This document shows, in pieces, positions 9,300-19,862 of a DNA stretch of 64,000 nucleotides; positions within the stretch are counted from its first letter, which is position 1; the number at the start of each line of letters is the position of its first letter. Both the position numbers and the translations under genes were made by a program. The notes beneath the pieces were generated by a model. That model saw only the letters and a program-made list of their open reading frames with translations, ran no database searches and was not told where the DNA came from. Source of the DNA: Bacteroidia bacterium (GTDB lineage Bacteria > Bacteroidota > Bacteroidia > Flavobacteriales_E > Vicingaceae); assembly GCA_030433355.1 (NCBI GenBank), contig JAUIMG010000002.1, forward strand, positions 248,001 to 312,000, given 5' to 3'.

Positions 9300-10046
9300 C
9301 TATTTTTTATTATTCTTTTTAATGTATTGTTCTAAGGCCATAGTCATTGAAGGGGCTTCAGGCTTAGGAGCTGCAATGTCTATCTGTAAACCTGCTGCTT
9401 CAGCTGCTTTAGCAGTTGTGGCTCCAAAAACTGCAATTCTAGTGTCGTTTTGTTTAAATTTTGGGAAGTTTTCAAACAATGAAGTAATTCCTGCAGGACT
9501 AAAAAATACTAAAACGTCATAGTTTACATTTTCTAAGTCAGAAAGGTCACTACAAACAGTTTTGTAAAGCATAGCTCTGGAGAAATTAATGTCGTTACTT
9601 TCTAGCGCTTCAGGAATATCTTTTTTCAAAATATCTGAACAAGGAAGCAAGAATTTTTCATCTTTATGCTTTTTTATTAAAGGCATAAGGTCTTCAATTC
9701 TCTGCCTGCCATGAAAGATTTTTCTTTTTCTGTAAACTACGTATTTCTGAAGATAATAAGCAGTAGACTCTGACATACAGAAATACTTTAAAGTATCAGG
9801 TACATTATACCTAACCTCTTCAGCTATTCTAAAAAAGTGGTCCACAGCATTTCTACTTGTGAAAATTACTGCCCCATATTCCTGAATATTTATTTTTTGT
9901 TGTCTAAATTCTTTTGATGCTATGCCCTCTACGTGAATGAATGGCCTAAAGTCAACTTTGACTTTGCAATTCTCTGATAAATCGAAGTAAGGAGATTTCT
10001 CAGTTTCAGGTTCAGGTTGGGAAACTAATATCGTTTTTACTTTCAA
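9300..10046 (-). CDS. hemD: Uroporphyrinogen-III synthase
   Basis: This 248-residue protein resembles HemD. It has an N-terminal region with AVIFTSRNAVDHFFRIAEE, a central FLLPCSDILKKDIPEAL, and VLVFFSPAGITSLFENF followed by IAVFGATTAKAAEAAGL, the two-domain layout that closes hydroxymethylbilane into uroporphyrinogen III in haem synthesis. HemD is poorly conserved in sequence, so the call rests on these spaced motifs. It sits beside a DUF4271 gene, a recurrent neighbour in Bacteroidota. A terminator follows. Confidence 0.85.
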   Translation of the reverse strand: MKVKTILVSQPEPETEKSPYFDLSENCKVKVDFRPFIHVEGIASKEFRQQKINIQEYGAVIFTSRNAVDHFFRIAEEVRYNVPDTLKYFCMSESTAYYLQKYVVYRKRKIFHGRQRIEDLMPLIKKHKDEKFLLPCSDILKKDIPEALESNDINFSRAMLYKTVCSDLSDLENVNYDVLVFFSPAGITSLFENFPKFKQNDTRIAVFGATTAKAAEAAGLQIDIAAPKPEAPSMTMALEQYIKKNNKK

Positions 10047-10081
10047 AACAGAATTTTTTAAATTGTTAGCTTTAATAGTGT

Positions 10082-10849
10082 TTACAATGAGTCTTGTATG
10101 CTTTTATACATCAAAAGCCAGGGTAAAATTTCAAGGGTGCAAAGATATAAAATAATCACTAACAAATTTCGCTTCTCTGCAAGTCCAATTATTATACCTC
10201 TGCTAAGTTGGAGTAGTAAAAAAATTAACAACACTATCAATCCAATTTTTAGCAAAAGGATATCAGAAAATGGAGAGTATAGGTGTAAAATTAAAAGACC
10301 AAGGTAAACTAGACCAACAAATTTAGAATATAGGTTGCCTTGGAAAATATATTGCTCAACAAGCTCTTTTTCTTCAAATAACCAAGCACTAAATTGATAT
10401 AATAAATACTTCAATAAAAAGTAAACTATTAGAATTAGCATTACATAGCTAAACAATTCGAAGAATTCCCATTGTGGGAATAAGATTATCAAAGATTTAC
10501 AGAAAAATATTGGCGTACTAACTGCAAAAATGAAAAGCATGGTAAGATTTACAGGATGAGAGTGGACCTTTTCATAACGAATAATTTGTTTTGCTAGCTT
10601 CCAATTAAAAAATGTGTTGAGAAGCAACTTAAATCTTTTATTGTAAAAGGAAGTAACTAAAGCAAATGCTGAAACGCAGAAGATTATAATTAAAAAATCT
10701 ATGATAGAGTTGTTCGCACTTACACTAATAGGGTCATAATAATCTTTATCGCTGTAGTAATTTTCACCAACACCATAAATATCTCCAGCCCAATCATTAA
10801 TGGAATATGGCTTATTTTTCTCTAGGTAAGGAGTAATATATTCTGACAT
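10082..10849 (-). CDS. DUF4271 family membrane protein
   Basis: This 255-residue protein has about six to seven hydrophobic segments from residue 50 to the end and a polar N-terminus. The layout and its position directly upstream of hemD match the DUF4271 family of Bacteroidota. Biochemical function is unknown. It is divergent from the acyl-CoA dehydrogenase gene. No catalytic motif was seen. Confidence 0.7.
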   Translation of the reverse strand: MSEYITPYLEKNKPYSINDWAGDIYGVGENYYSDKDYYDPISVSANNSIIDFLIIIFCVSAFALVTSFYNKRFKLLLNTFFNWKLAKQIIRYEKVHSHPVNLTMLFIFAVSTPIFFCKSLIILFPQWEFFELFSYVMLILIVYFLLKYLLYQFSAWLFEEKELVEQYIFQGNLYSKFVGLVYLGLLILHLYSPFSDILLLKIGLIVLLIFLLLQLSRGIIIGLAEKRNLLVIILYLCTLEILPWLLMYKSIQDSL

Positions 10850-10951
10850 GGATTATTCCTGAATTAGATCGTTAAATCAAAACAATTCAGCTCAAAATTA
10901 CTTTATATTAAGTAAGTAAGGATGGATTAAACTTTTCCTGCTCTTTATATT

Positions 10952-10959
10952 TATTTTTG
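10952..10959 (+). promoter_or_regulatory. Bacteroidota -7 promoter element of the acyl-CoA dehydrogenase gene
   Basis: TATTTTTG matches TAnnTTTG and ends 16 bp before the ATG at 10976. No convincing -33 TTG was seen, so this is a candidate. Confidence 0.4.
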
Positions 10960-10975
10960 CATCAAAATTTTATAT

Positions 10976-12163
10976 ATGTCTTCAGACCGTTTTCAAGCAC
11001 CTGATTATTACCAAATAGATGATTTATTAACCGATGAGCATAAACTTATTAGAGACAGCGTAAGAGATTGGGTAAAAAAAGAAGTTTCCCCAATTATCGA
11101 AGAGTATGCCCAAAAAGCTGAGTACCCAATTCATATAAACAAAGGAATTGCAGAAGTAGGTGGCTTTGGGCCATATATTCCTGAGGAATATGGTGGAGCA
11201 GGCTTAGATCAAATTTCGTATGGTTTAATCATGCAAGAATTAGAGAGAGGTGACTCTGGTGTTAGATCTGCGGCTTCTGTTCAAAGTTCTTTGGTTATGT
11301 ATCCTATATATAATTATGGAAATGAAGAGCAAAGAAAAAAGTACCTGCCAAAGCTAGCTAGTGGAGAGTGGGTAGGGTCATTTGGATTAACTGAACCTGA
11401 TCATGGTTCAAATCCAGGTGGGATGATAACTAATTTTAAAGATAAAGGAGATCATTATCTTCTTAATGGCTCTAAAATGTGGATTACCAATTCACCTATT
11501 TGCAATGTAGCAGTAGTTTGGGCTAAAAATGAGGAAGGAAGAATTCATGGGCTTATTGTAGAGAGAGGTATGGAAGGCTTTACCACTCCTGAAACTCATG
11601 GCAAATGGTCTTTAAGAGCTTCGAGAACAGGGGAGCTTGTCTTCGATAATGTGAAAGTGCCGAAAAAAAATCTACTTCCAAATAAATCTGGCCTTGGCGC
11701 TCCACTTGGTTGTTTAGATTCTGCTAGATATGGAATTGCCTGGGGAGCAATAGGTGCAGCAATGGATTGTTATGATTCAGCATTAAGATATTCTAAAGAA
11801 AGAATTCAATTTGATAGACCAATTGCTTCTTATCAGCTTGTGCAAAAGAAATTGGCTGAAATGCTAACTGAAATTACTAAAGCACAACTTTTAGTTTGGA
11901 GACTTGGAGTGCTTAAAAATGAGAATAGAGCAACTACACAGCAAATTTCTATGGCTAAAAGAAATAATGTAGATATGGCTTTAAAAATTGCAAGAGAAGC
12001 AAGACAGATACATGGGGGAATGGGAATTACAGGTGAGTATCCAATTATGAGGCATATGATGAACCTAGAATCAGTGATCACCTATGAAGGCACACATGAT
12101 ATTCATCTTTTAATTACAGGGATGGATATAACTGGAATTAGCTCTTTTAGGGTAGATCAATAG
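10976..12163 (+). CDS. Acyl-CoA dehydrogenase, glutaryl-CoA dehydrogenase type
   Basis: This 395-residue FAD enzyme has FGLTEPDHGSNPGGM and WITNSP (flavin and substrate site), ARYGIAWGA, and a C-terminal YEGTHDIHLLITG in which Glu is the catalytic base position used by glutaryl-CoA dehydrogenases. That motif and the length favour oxidation and decarboxylation of glutaryl-CoA to crotonyl-CoA in lysine/tryptophan breakdown. Related short-chain acyl-CoA dehydrogenases cannot be fully excluded. It is a single-gene unit ended by a strong terminator. Confidence 0.88.
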   Translation: MSSDRFQAPDYYQIDDLLTDEHKLIRDSVRDWVKKEVSPIIEEYAQKAEYPIHINKGIAEVGGFGPYIPEEYGGAGLDQISYGLIMQELERGDSGVRSAASVQSSLVMYPIYNYGNEEQRKKYLPKLASGEWVGSFGLTEPDHGSNPGGMITNFKDKGDHYLLNGSKMWITNSPICNVAVVWAKNEEGRIHGLIVERGMEGFTTPETHGKWSLRASRTGELVFDNVKVPKKNLLPNKSGLGAPLGCLDSARYGIAWGAIGAAMDCYDSALRYSKERIQFDRPIASYQLVQKKLAEMLTEITKAQLLVWRLGVLKNENRATTQQISMAKRNNVDMALKIAREARQIHGGMGITGEYPIMRHMMNLESVITYEGTHDIHLLITGMDITGISSFRVDQ

Positions 12164-12180
12164 TTAATAACAAATCAAAA

Positions 12181-12210
12181 AAGCCTCGCAATTGCGAGGC
12201 TTTTTTTTAA
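12181..12210 (+). terminator. Strong bidirectional rho-independent terminator
   Basis: A perfect 18-bp palindrome GCCTCGCAATTGCGAGGC (12183-12200) is flanked by A and T runs. It lies between the dehydrogenase gene and the convergent giant protease gene and probably terminates both. Confidence 0.92.
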
Positions 12211-15200
12211 TCGGTTACTATTATTTTCTTTACCACTCGTTGACTGCCTTTTACAATACTTATATAATATAAGCCTGCAGCTTTATCAGATAGGTCAAAA
12301 ACTAAACGATTCTTTGATTGAATTGTAGAAGAAATATTCTGTTTTATGCCAATAGCATTATACAAACTTAAATCTAGTTGGGCATCTATTTCCACACCAC
12401 TCAATTCTAAGGTTATTAACCCATTTGTTGGATTTGGATATAGAGTGCTCTGCTCTAGTAATGATACTTCCTCTATACCAATAGATCTTGCAGTATCTTG
12501 AGTAACATTTACTATCTGTGGTACCAATGGTGGAGCAGTAATTGTAACAATATCTGTTCTTACATTTCCTGTTTTATTGGTATCTGTTGCTCTTACAATT
12601 ATTTGTCTTGTAAATCCACCACTATCAGGAGTTACTGACATCCAAGATGAGTTTTCTGCAATGGTCCATGATATTAAATTTGAACTGATATTGAAACTTG
12701 CGATATCGTCAGTATTAGGACCTAAGATAACATCCGTAGGCCCAACTTGGAATAAAGGAGTTGAAGCTTCATGCGCTACAATAACTGTCTTGTCAGGGAA
12801 GCCATTTAAGGATGCTGTTATAGTCCCATACCTGGTATTTCCACTTACATTTCTACTAACTACTAAAGCTGTTATTAATTGAGTACCATCTCCACCAGTT
12901 GGATTAATTAGCAACCAAGGAGTACTTTCTGTTAATCTCCATCCATTTTGATTGGATAGTATGCTAAAAGTGCCAGTGCTACCTTGAGGATTAGCAATAA
13001 ATACAGTATCCACAGAAACTTCAAAGCTAGGGTTACTGCCATCAATTTGCGTAATACTAACAAATTGATCACTCACACCAGGAGCTGAAAAGGTTAAACT
13101 TGCAGTTCTATTACTACCAGTTAAATTATCACTTGTTGCAGCTGCTGTAACACTTCCATTTCCTATTCCACTATTAGTGGATAGGTTTAACCAACTAACT
13201 GGATTACTTACAGTCCAGTTTAAATTACTAGTAACTGTAAAAATTTGATTACTACCAATAGTTGAATTGATATTTGCGCTTGCTGGGCTGATGCTTAATT
13301 GGAAATTGGCGGTATCTTGAACCACAACAACCGTATCTGTCAATAAGCTTGAAGGGTCAGCTACTGCTAAATAAGAAACTCTTCTTGTATTAGTTAAATT
13401 AGAAGAATTGGTAGTTAATGTTATTTGACTATTTCCTGTGCCAGAATTTAAGCTGCTACTAAACCATATATCTCCTTCTATAGCTGTCCAATTGGCACCA
13501 TTAGAGATAATATCTACTATACCAATGGCTGTACTAGTTGATGCTAAAATAATTGTATCAGGGTTAGCTATCAGTATTGGATTTGATCCTAATTGACTTA
13601 CAAAAACCGTATCAAACAAACTTCCTGCAATATCCTGTACAGCCACAAAAGCTGTTCTTGGATTGGCATTAGCATTCATAGTATTGGCTGTAATTTGCAC
13701 TGTTCCAGTGTCAGAAGTGATAGCTGGATTTGTAACAGTTAACCAAGCTGCACTACTTGTGGTTTGCCAAGTAACATTGGAGTTTACATCGAAAGTAGCA
13801 GAGCTATTCATAGGTTGAGCTAAAGTAATGTTCGATGGATTTACAGATAAACTTGGAGTCTGATTGTTTGTGCCATCTTGTTTGATAAATATGGTGTCAT
13901 TATTGACTCCCAAATTACCTGTCGCTACAATAAAGCCGATGCGATCTTGTGGATTAGCATTTGCAGTAACGCTTACATTTTCAGTTCCATTATTGCTGCC
14001 ACTCAAATTACTAAGACTAATCCAAGTTGAGTTAGGAGCAAGGTTCCAATTCACATTGGAAGTAATACTTATTTGTTGAGAAACAGTTGGATTCGTTCCG
14101 AAAAATAAAGTGTCTGGATTACAAACTAAGAATCTTCCTGAACCTCTTTGTGCTGCAATAATTGTATCAATAATGCCGCCTGTGTTTGAGTTTAAATAAA
14201 CTTCTGCGTATCTAGTAGGCCCAATATTTGGTTGGGTGGCGATTAGAGTTATATTTTGATTTCCTTGTCCATTAATGGTAGTGGAAAGTAACCACAAGGC
14301 ATTATCTGTAACATTCCAAGAGGTATTAGAGGTAACGCTTAAACTTCCTGGGCTACCTGCGCCGGCATTTATAAATACAGTATCTGGTGCTCCAGATAAT
14401 ATAACTGTATTTGAAGAGGTGTAAGTTGCTTCCCAACCATTATCTTGAACAAATGGATTGGATGTGAATTCTAAAAACATGCTTCCACTGCTAGCAGTTA
14501 GAGAGGGAGGAATGGAAGTTCCTGAGAATGAGCCAAGCAAAGTTCCACTGTTATTGGCACCGTCATAGACATTGACAAAGTCAAAATTTTGTTGTGTTCT
14601 AAAATAATTGAAGTTCAAGTCAATACTTACCACAGATGGAGGTTGAATTAACCATGAACAATTTGAATTTTCAATATAAAAAGGACCATTGCCACTACCA
14701 TCGTCAAACGTGCCGCTTGCGGCAGTAAGCGTAGTCTGTCCTGCGCAGAAAGGTATTGGTTGTGTGGTATAACTAGCTCTCCATCCACCTGCAGTATTGC
14801 TTCCGTTGGTGTTGAATGTGACCAGCATACTTCCTCCTGAAGAGCTAACATTTGCAGGGATTGTGTTGCCTGAATAGGTGGCTAATATTGGATCAGATGT
14901 AGTAGCCCCATCATAGATGGTAACCGTATCATTTCTTGCCTCTGTATCAAAAGAAACAAATGTTAATCCTACAGCTACATTTGGCGCCGTAGGTTGGATT
15001 AACCATTGGCAAGAAGTATTGTTAAGGTAATTGGTTCCAAAAGGAGATCCATCTGTGAAAAATCCAAAATTATTTGTAAAGGTTGTATTAGGTACACAGA
15101 ATGTGCTTGAAGTAGAATAGGTTGCATCCCATCCAAAAGCTGTTCCACTTGCATCTGTGTTAAATTCAACATACATGCTACCACTAAATGCATTGAAAGT

Positions 15201-18200
15201 AGTACCGGTGTTTGTTCCAAATAAACTGCCTAATAATGTTCCAGAGGAATTTACTCCGTCATAAACAGTAATTCTATCAAAGAAACTATTGGTACTCATG
15301 CTATTAAAGTTCAATGAAATTACGGCTGGGTTATTTGTTGGTTGAATTAGCCAACCACAATTTAAGTTATTATCATAATTAGCTGTTGGATTACTACCAT
15401 CATTAAATGAACCATTTGCAGCGGTAAGGGTAGTTGTTCCAACACAACTCAGTGAAGAAACTATGTCGTAATAGGCTTTCCAACCACTGGATGTATTAGA
15501 AGCATCTGTAGAGAATTCTATGAACATTTCTCCTGTTGTAGAACTTATGGCAGGTATAACTGCTGTTCCACCCCAAACACCCAAAGATGGTGAGCTATTT
15601 GAATTGCCATCATAAATTCTAACACTATCTCCTGACCCCAAATTGAAGTTTACAAAGTTCAAAATTATTGATGTTGCAGTTGGTGGTTGAATTAACCAAC
15701 TGCAATTTAAATTATTGCCATAATTAGAAGTCCCGCTTCCGTCTTCTATGGTATCTCTAAAAGAAGTTAGAACCAAATTAGAGAAACATTGTGATGTAGT
15801 AGAATTGTATGTTGCTTCCCAACCTGTTGAATTTCCAAATTGATTGGTCCTAAAATTAACTAACATGCTTCCTCCACTAGAAGTAACTAAAGGAGGTAAA
15901 TTGGTTCCAAAGAATCTTCCAAGGACTGGGTCTGAAGTTGTTGGGCCATCATAAACTGTTACGGAATCTTGTGCAGCAGCAGTGCTGAATCGATTAAAAG
16001 ATAGTGATATTCTGGAAGCACCTGTTGGCTGAATTAACCAATTACAATTGCTGTTTTCAACATAATTTTGAGTTGGTAGAGATCCATCGTCAAATGTCCC
16101 ATTAGCAGCAGTTAAGATTGTCGTGCCAGAGCATAATGGTATTGCTTGTGTTCCATAGCTACCTCTCCATCCTGTTCCTACTATTGAACCATTTGTATTG
16201 AAGGTAATTAACATAGCTCCACCCGTTGAGGTAATTACAGGAGGTATAGAATTCCCTGAAAAAGTTCCTAAAATTGGATCGGAAGTACTAGTTCCGTCGT
16301 AGATAGTTACCGTGTCATTATTTAATTCTGTACTAAAGCTAAAGAAAGTAAATCTTACTGCAACGTTTGGTATGGCAGGCTGAATTAACCACTGACAACT
16401 AGTATTGTTTGCATAGCTGCCATTAAAAGGAGAGCCGTCAGTTATTTGCCCAAAATTTGCAGTTAAGGTAGAATTTGGAACACAAAAAGTATTGGAAGAG
16501 CTATAGGAGGCATCCCAACCCGGGCCAGTGCCATTTCCATTGGTGATGAATTCAACAAACATAGCGCCGCTGAAAGCTCTCAAAGTATTACCTGGGAAGG
16601 TTCCTGTTCTAACTCCCAATAAAGTTCCCCCATTATTGGTTCCATCGTATATCCTTACTTGATCACCAAATTGAGTATTCATAGATGTGAAGTTTAGTTC
16701 TATCAAACTTGGACTTCCGGTAGGTTGAATTAGCCAACCACAATTTAGATTATTGTCGTAGTTGAAAGTTGGACCACTACCATCATCAAAACTGCCACTC
16801 GGTGTAGTAAATGTAGTGGTTCCGGAACAGCTTAAACTACTAGTGGAGGTGTAAGTAGCATCCCAACCTGCCGAAGTAATAGAAGAATTCGTAATGAATT
16901 CAATAAACATACTTTTATTTGTTCCATTTACAGATTGAACGGCCGGGATTGAATTTCCTGAAAAGGAACCTAAAAGCGTTCCAGTATTATCTGTTCCATC
17001 ATAGACATTAACTACATCGTTTGTTGCTTCTGTACTAAAATTGTTAAATGTTAGTGTAATGTTTGTGGCAAATGGAGGTTGTATTAACCACCCACAATTT
17101 AAGTTGTTGGAATAATTATTTGCTCCTGAACCGTCTGCAACATTACCTGTGTTATTTGTTAAGATAGCATTTGCAAGGCATTGTGTTGTAGTAGAGTTAT
17201 ATGTGGCTTCCCATCCCGTTCTTACCACAGAACCGTCGGTTGTAAATACGATTAAAAGGCTGCCACCAGAGGAGGTCACTGAAGGAGGAATTGCAGCTCC
17301 ATCATAGGTTCCAACTAAAGGGGAAGCCGTGGTAGGGCCGTCGTATACTCTTACAAAATCAAAGTTATTTTCAGTTAAAAATCTATTCCAGCTTAAAGTG
17401 ATAAAAGTTGCTCCTGGTGGTTGAATTAACCATGAACAATTTAAATTGTTAGAATAGCTCTGAAGAGGGGAAGTCCCATCACTAAATGTTCCTCCGGCAG
17501 CTGTTAATGTTTGTTGTCCAGCACAGCTATTAAAAGCATTGTAACTAATTTGCCATCCCTTGTCATTAGTGGAAGCATCAGTAACAAAGTTCAAGTATAC
17601 ATCATTGCCGGTACTTGTTACAAAAGGGGGAATAGTGTTTCCTGTGTAAGCACCAAAAAGTGGAGCAGTTGAATTTGATCCATCGTATACATATAAGGTG
17701 TCTCCTGAAGCTAGATTTAAAGAATCAAATACTACTTGTATGGTGCTTGCCGAGGAAGGAGAAATAAGCCAATCACAATTCAAATTGTCAGTGTAATTTA
17801 CATTTGGACCACTCCCATCATTAAAAGTTCCTGAATTGGCAGTTAGTGTTGTAGTTCCTGAACAGCTTGGTGTTGAGGTACTATTAGAAGTATAATTGGC
17901 ACTCCAACCACTGGAAGTTACTGCTGCATCCGTGGTAAATTCTATATACATAGATCCCCCAGTTGAAGAAATATTAGTTGGTATGGTAGTTCCTGTGTAT
18001 GTGCCAATTAATGGAGCTGTAAAATCAATTCCATCATATATTGCTACTCTATCTATAGTTGGATCAACATTGAATTGCGTAAAGTTTAATGTTATAGCAC
18101 TTGCCCCTGTAGGTTGAATTAACCATGAGCAATTTAGATTATTAGCATAATTACCCGCTCCACTGCCATCATCAATTGTTCCCGTTGCAGCGGTTAGAAT

Positions 18201-19862
18201 TGTGTTACCTGTGCATGTTAGTATAGGTGCAGGACCAAAATCAAAACTTACTAAAGCTCCATTTTCAGTTATATTTCTTAATTGAAGGTTAGTATTAGCG
18301 TTGGTATAAGTTTGAGAATTCGGATTTGTAGTATTATCGAAAGTTCTATTCGTACTACTCCCGGGGAATAAATCACCATTATCGCCTCTATTCACTTCAT
18401 TGTCCAAGTCATTGAGGCCATCCGCTTCTTCCAAATCAACTCCCTTTAAATTTTCATCGCCATTAACTCTGTTTCCAGATCTGTTTGTTTTAGTTGTGTT
18501 GATATGCCATATGGCTAATCCTTCGCCAGGAAGTTCAAGGTCTAAGCCACTTTTTTGTCTATTTTCTAAGAGAAAATATTCATTAGAAAGGTTGGTGTTT
18601 ATTCTATAGATTTCATTTGGGTGTGTAGTAGAAGGGTTCATGGTATGACTGCTACTATTTCCAATAGTAAGCGGTGTTGTTGTTGCCCATCCGTTTTCTA
18701 TTCTACACCATGCACTAAAGTTTATCGGTCTGTGCTCACCACCAAGCCATCCTCCGCCCGCCATCAAGCACCAATTACCTATTCCTTCAGAATCTCCATT
18801 GGTATTATCAGTATCATATAAGTCTGGTAATCCTAAATTGTGTCCAAATTCATGACAAAAAACCCCTATTCCTACTAAATTTTGTGCGGCTCCTCTAATC
18901 CTAGTTTCAGGATTAATCATGTAATCATTAATAGTAACACCATCATAAACCACAGAGCCTAAGTTGCCACCACTAAGCACCCACCTGTGCGACCAAATGT
19001 ATTGTGTTCTGCTGCCTTGTTCTGCACCCGGACCAGAATGCACCGCTAAAATTCCATCCACTCTGCGATCATTGTTGTTGTCATAGTTTGCAAAGTTTAC
19101 TCCAGCAACTTCTGCTGCATCTACTGCTTCTCTTACAAGGTCAGCAGCCTTGTCATAGCCACTGTCTCTTCCGTAATGCAAATAGCTATTAGCTGCTCTA
19201 TACCAACCAAAAACATCAACTGTTACCGTTAATTGGCTATCTGATGCTGTTTCGTAATAATATTTAAAGCTACCGTCGCCATTTCTGAAATTAGCTCCGT
19301 ACAAAAGACTGTCAAAATCACTTTTAGGAAAGGTGTTTGTCAAATCAGAGTAATCAATTAGAAGCGCTAGAACTCTTACGCTACCTGTAGTAGGGTAAGT
19401 TTTGTTTTGAATTTGACTATTTACCTGGCTTAAAATAGAAGCCTTTAGTGGAGTAATTGCAGGTTTTAAAGACTGTTGCAGACTAGCAACAAAATTCACT
19501 TCTTGTGCTGTTCTATTTACTGGATCATTTGCCTTAACTCCTGTAGTAATTAAATTTCCATTTTGCTTTCTAGCATATTCGTATACTCCTGCAGAATTTA
19601 GTTTTACCGTATAGCCATCTGTAGTTTCTGTCCAGCTATTTAGAAGATTACCTCTTCCTATAATTGTTATTGTGCTATTATCTGGTTGCACAATAGTAAC
19701 AGGTAGAGGAGAAGCAGGGCAATTAGATGGAGCAATTGGGTCTTCTTTGCCAACTGCAATTGGTTCTTCAGTAGCATTTAAATCGGTTGATGCAAGAGAA
19801 ATTAAGGCAGCAAAAATTATTGAACCGATTGATGCTACTAAAAGCTTAGTGTTGAATTTCAT
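12207..19862 (-). CDS. Giant T9SS-secreted M6 metalloprotease with 11 CUB and 7 BACON domains
   Basis: This 2551-residue protein has a signal peptide (about residues 1-30) and an M6 (immune-inhibitor-A-like) peptidase with HEFGHNLGLPD, whose zinc ligands are His337 and His341. From about 550 to 1815 there are eleven CUB-like modules of about 115 residues, each with a variant of LNCSWLIQP and VYDG. From about 1820 to 2460 there are seven BACON modules (SNxxWxxxxxxxWL pattern). A C-terminal LYPNPTNG sorting domain ends in IIVTD. CUB modules 4-7 and 8-11 match one-to-one, indicating a block duplication. It is probably cell-surface-attached or released and degrades protein, with the CUB and BACON array acting in binding. 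Convergent with the dehydrogenase gene. Confidence 0.9.
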   Translation of the reverse strand: MKFNTKLLVASIGSIIFAALISLASTDLNATEEPIAVGKEDPIAPSNCPASPLPVTIVQPDNSTITIIGRGNLLNSWTETTDGYTVKLNSAGVYEYARKQNGNLITTGVKANDPVNRTAQEVNFVASLQQSLKPAITPLKASILSQVNSQIQNKTYPTTGSVRVLALLIDYSDLTNTFPKSDFDSLLYGANFRNGDGSFKYYYETASDSQLTVTVDVFGWYRAANSYLHYGRDSGYDKAADLVREAVDAAEVAGVNFANYDNNNDRRVDGILAVHSGPGAEQGSRTQYIWSHRWVLSGGNLGSVVYDGVTINDYMINPETRIRGAAQNLVGIGVFCHEFGHNLGLPDLYDTDNTNGDSEGIGNWCLMAGGGWLGGEHRPINFSAWCRIENGWATTTPLTIGNSSSHTMNPSTTHPNEIYRINTNLSNEYFLLENRQKSGLDLELPGEGLAIWHINTTKTNRSGNRVNGDENLKGVDLEEADGLNDLDNEVNRGDNGDLFPGSSTNRTFDNTTNPNSQTYTNANTNLQLRNITENGALVSFDFGPAPILTCTGNTILTAATGTIDDGSGAGNYANNLNCSWLIQPTGASAITLNFTQFNVDPTIDRVAIYDGIDFTAPLIGTYTGTTIPTNISSTGGSMYIEFTTDAAVTSSGWSANYTSNSTSTPSCSGTTTLTANSGTFNDGSGPNVNYTDNLNCDWLISPSSASTIQVVFDSLNLASGDTLYVYDGSNSTAPLFGAYTGNTIPPFVTSTGNDVYLNFVTDASTNDKGWQISYNAFNSCAGQQTLTAAGGTFSDGTSPLQSYSNNLNCSWLIQPPGATFITLSWNRFLTENNFDFVRVYDGPTTASPLVGTYDGAAIPPSVTSSGGSLLIVFTTDGSVVRTGWEATYNSTTTQCLANAILTNNTGNVADGSGANNYSNNLNCGWLIQPPFATNITLTFNNFSTEATNDVVNVYDGTDNTGTLLGSFSGNSIPAVQSVNGTNKSMFIEFITNSSITSAGWDATYTSTSSLSCSGTTTFTTPSGSFDDGSGPTFNYDNNLNCGWLIQPTGSPSLIELNFTSMNTQFGDQVRIYDGTNNGGTLLGVRTGTFPGNTLRAFSGAMFVEFITNGNGTGPGWDASYSSSNTFCVPNSTLTANFGQITDGSPFNGSYANNTSCQWLIQPAIPNVAVRFTFFSFSTELNNDTVTIYDGTSTSDPILGTFSGNSIPPVITSTGGAMLITFNTNGSIVGTGWRGSYGTQAIPLCSGTTILTAANGTFDDGSLPTQNYVENSNCNWLIQPTGASRISLSFNRFSTAAAQDSVTVYDGPTTSDPVLGRFFGTNLPPLVTSSGGSMLVNFRTNQFGNSTGWEATYNSTTSQCFSNLVLTSFRDTIEDGSGTSNYGNNLNCSWLIQPPTATSIILNFVNFNLGSGDSVRIYDGNSNSSPSLGVWGGTAVIPAISSTTGEMFIEFSTDASNTSSGWKAYYDIVSSLSCVGTTTLTAANGSFNDGSNPTANYDNNLNCGWLIQPTNNPAVISLNFNSMSTNSFFDRITVYDGVNSSGTLLGSLFGTNTGTTFNAFSGSMYVEFNTDASGTAFGWDATYSTSSTFCVPNTTFTNNFGFFTDGSPFGTNYLNNTSCQWLIQPTAPNVAVGLTFVSFDTEARNDTVTIYDGATTSDPILATYSGNTIPANVSSSGGSMLVTFNTNGSNTAGGWRASYTTQPIPFCAGQTTLTAASGTFDDGSGNGPFYIENSNCSWLIQPPSVVSIDLNFNYFRTQQNFDFVNVYDGANNSGTLLGSFSGTSIPPSLTASSGSMFLEFTSNPFVQDNGWEATYTSSNTVILSGAPDTVFINAGAGSPGSLSVTSNTSWNVTDNALWLLSTTINGQGNQNITLIATQPNIGPTRYAEVYLNSNTGGIIDTIIAAQRGSGRFLVCNPDTLFFGTNPTVSQQISITSNVNWNLAPNSTWISLSNLSGSNNGTENVSVTANANPQDRIGFIVATGNLGVNNDTIFIKQDGTNNQTPSLSVNPSNITLAQPMNSSATFDVNSNVTWQTTSSAAWLTVTNPAITSDTGTVQITANTMNANANPRTAFVAVQDIAGSLFDTVFVSQLGSNPILIANPDTIILASTSTAIGIVDIISNGANWTAIEGDIWFSSSLNSGTGNSQITLTTNSSNLTNTRRVSYLAVADPSSLLTDTVVVVQDTANFQLSISPASANINSTIGSNQIFTVTSNLNWTVSNPVSWLNLSTNSGIGNGSVTAAATSDNLTGSNRTASLTFSAPGVSDQFVSITQIDGSNPSFEVSVDTVFIANPQGSTGTFSILSNQNGWRLTESTPWLLINPTGGDGTQLITALVVSRNVSGNTRYGTITASLNGFPDKTVIVAHEASTPLFQVGPTDVILGPNTDDIASFNISSNLISWTIAENSSWMSVTPDSGGFTRQIIVRATDTNKTGNVRTDIVTITAPPLVPQIVNVTQDTARSIGIEEVSLLEQSTLYPNPTNGLITLELSGVEIDAQLDLSLYNAIGIKQNISSTIQSKNRLVFDLSDKAAGLYYISIVKGSQRVVKKIIVTD
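14400..18215 (-). repeat. Array of 11 CUB-module coding repeats within the M6 protease gene
   Basis: Eleven in-frame repeats of about 345 bp encode CUB modules. Each contains a Cys near the start, DGS, an N-L-N-C-x-W-L-I-Q-P core, YDG, and a terminal G-W-x-A-x-Y. Modules 4, 5, 6 and 7 pair respectively with 8, 9, 10 and 11 by diagnostic features: QC(L/F) start, LSC start with NYDNNLNCG, FCVPN start with NNTSCQ, and FC/LC start with IENSNC/VENSNC. This shows expansion by a four-module unit of about 1.4 kb. Confidence 0.85.

Noticed and set aside
12207-19862. Regular repeats resembling a CRISPR array
   Set aside because: Period is about 345 bp, in frame, and encodes protein modules; no short identical repeats with unique spacers.
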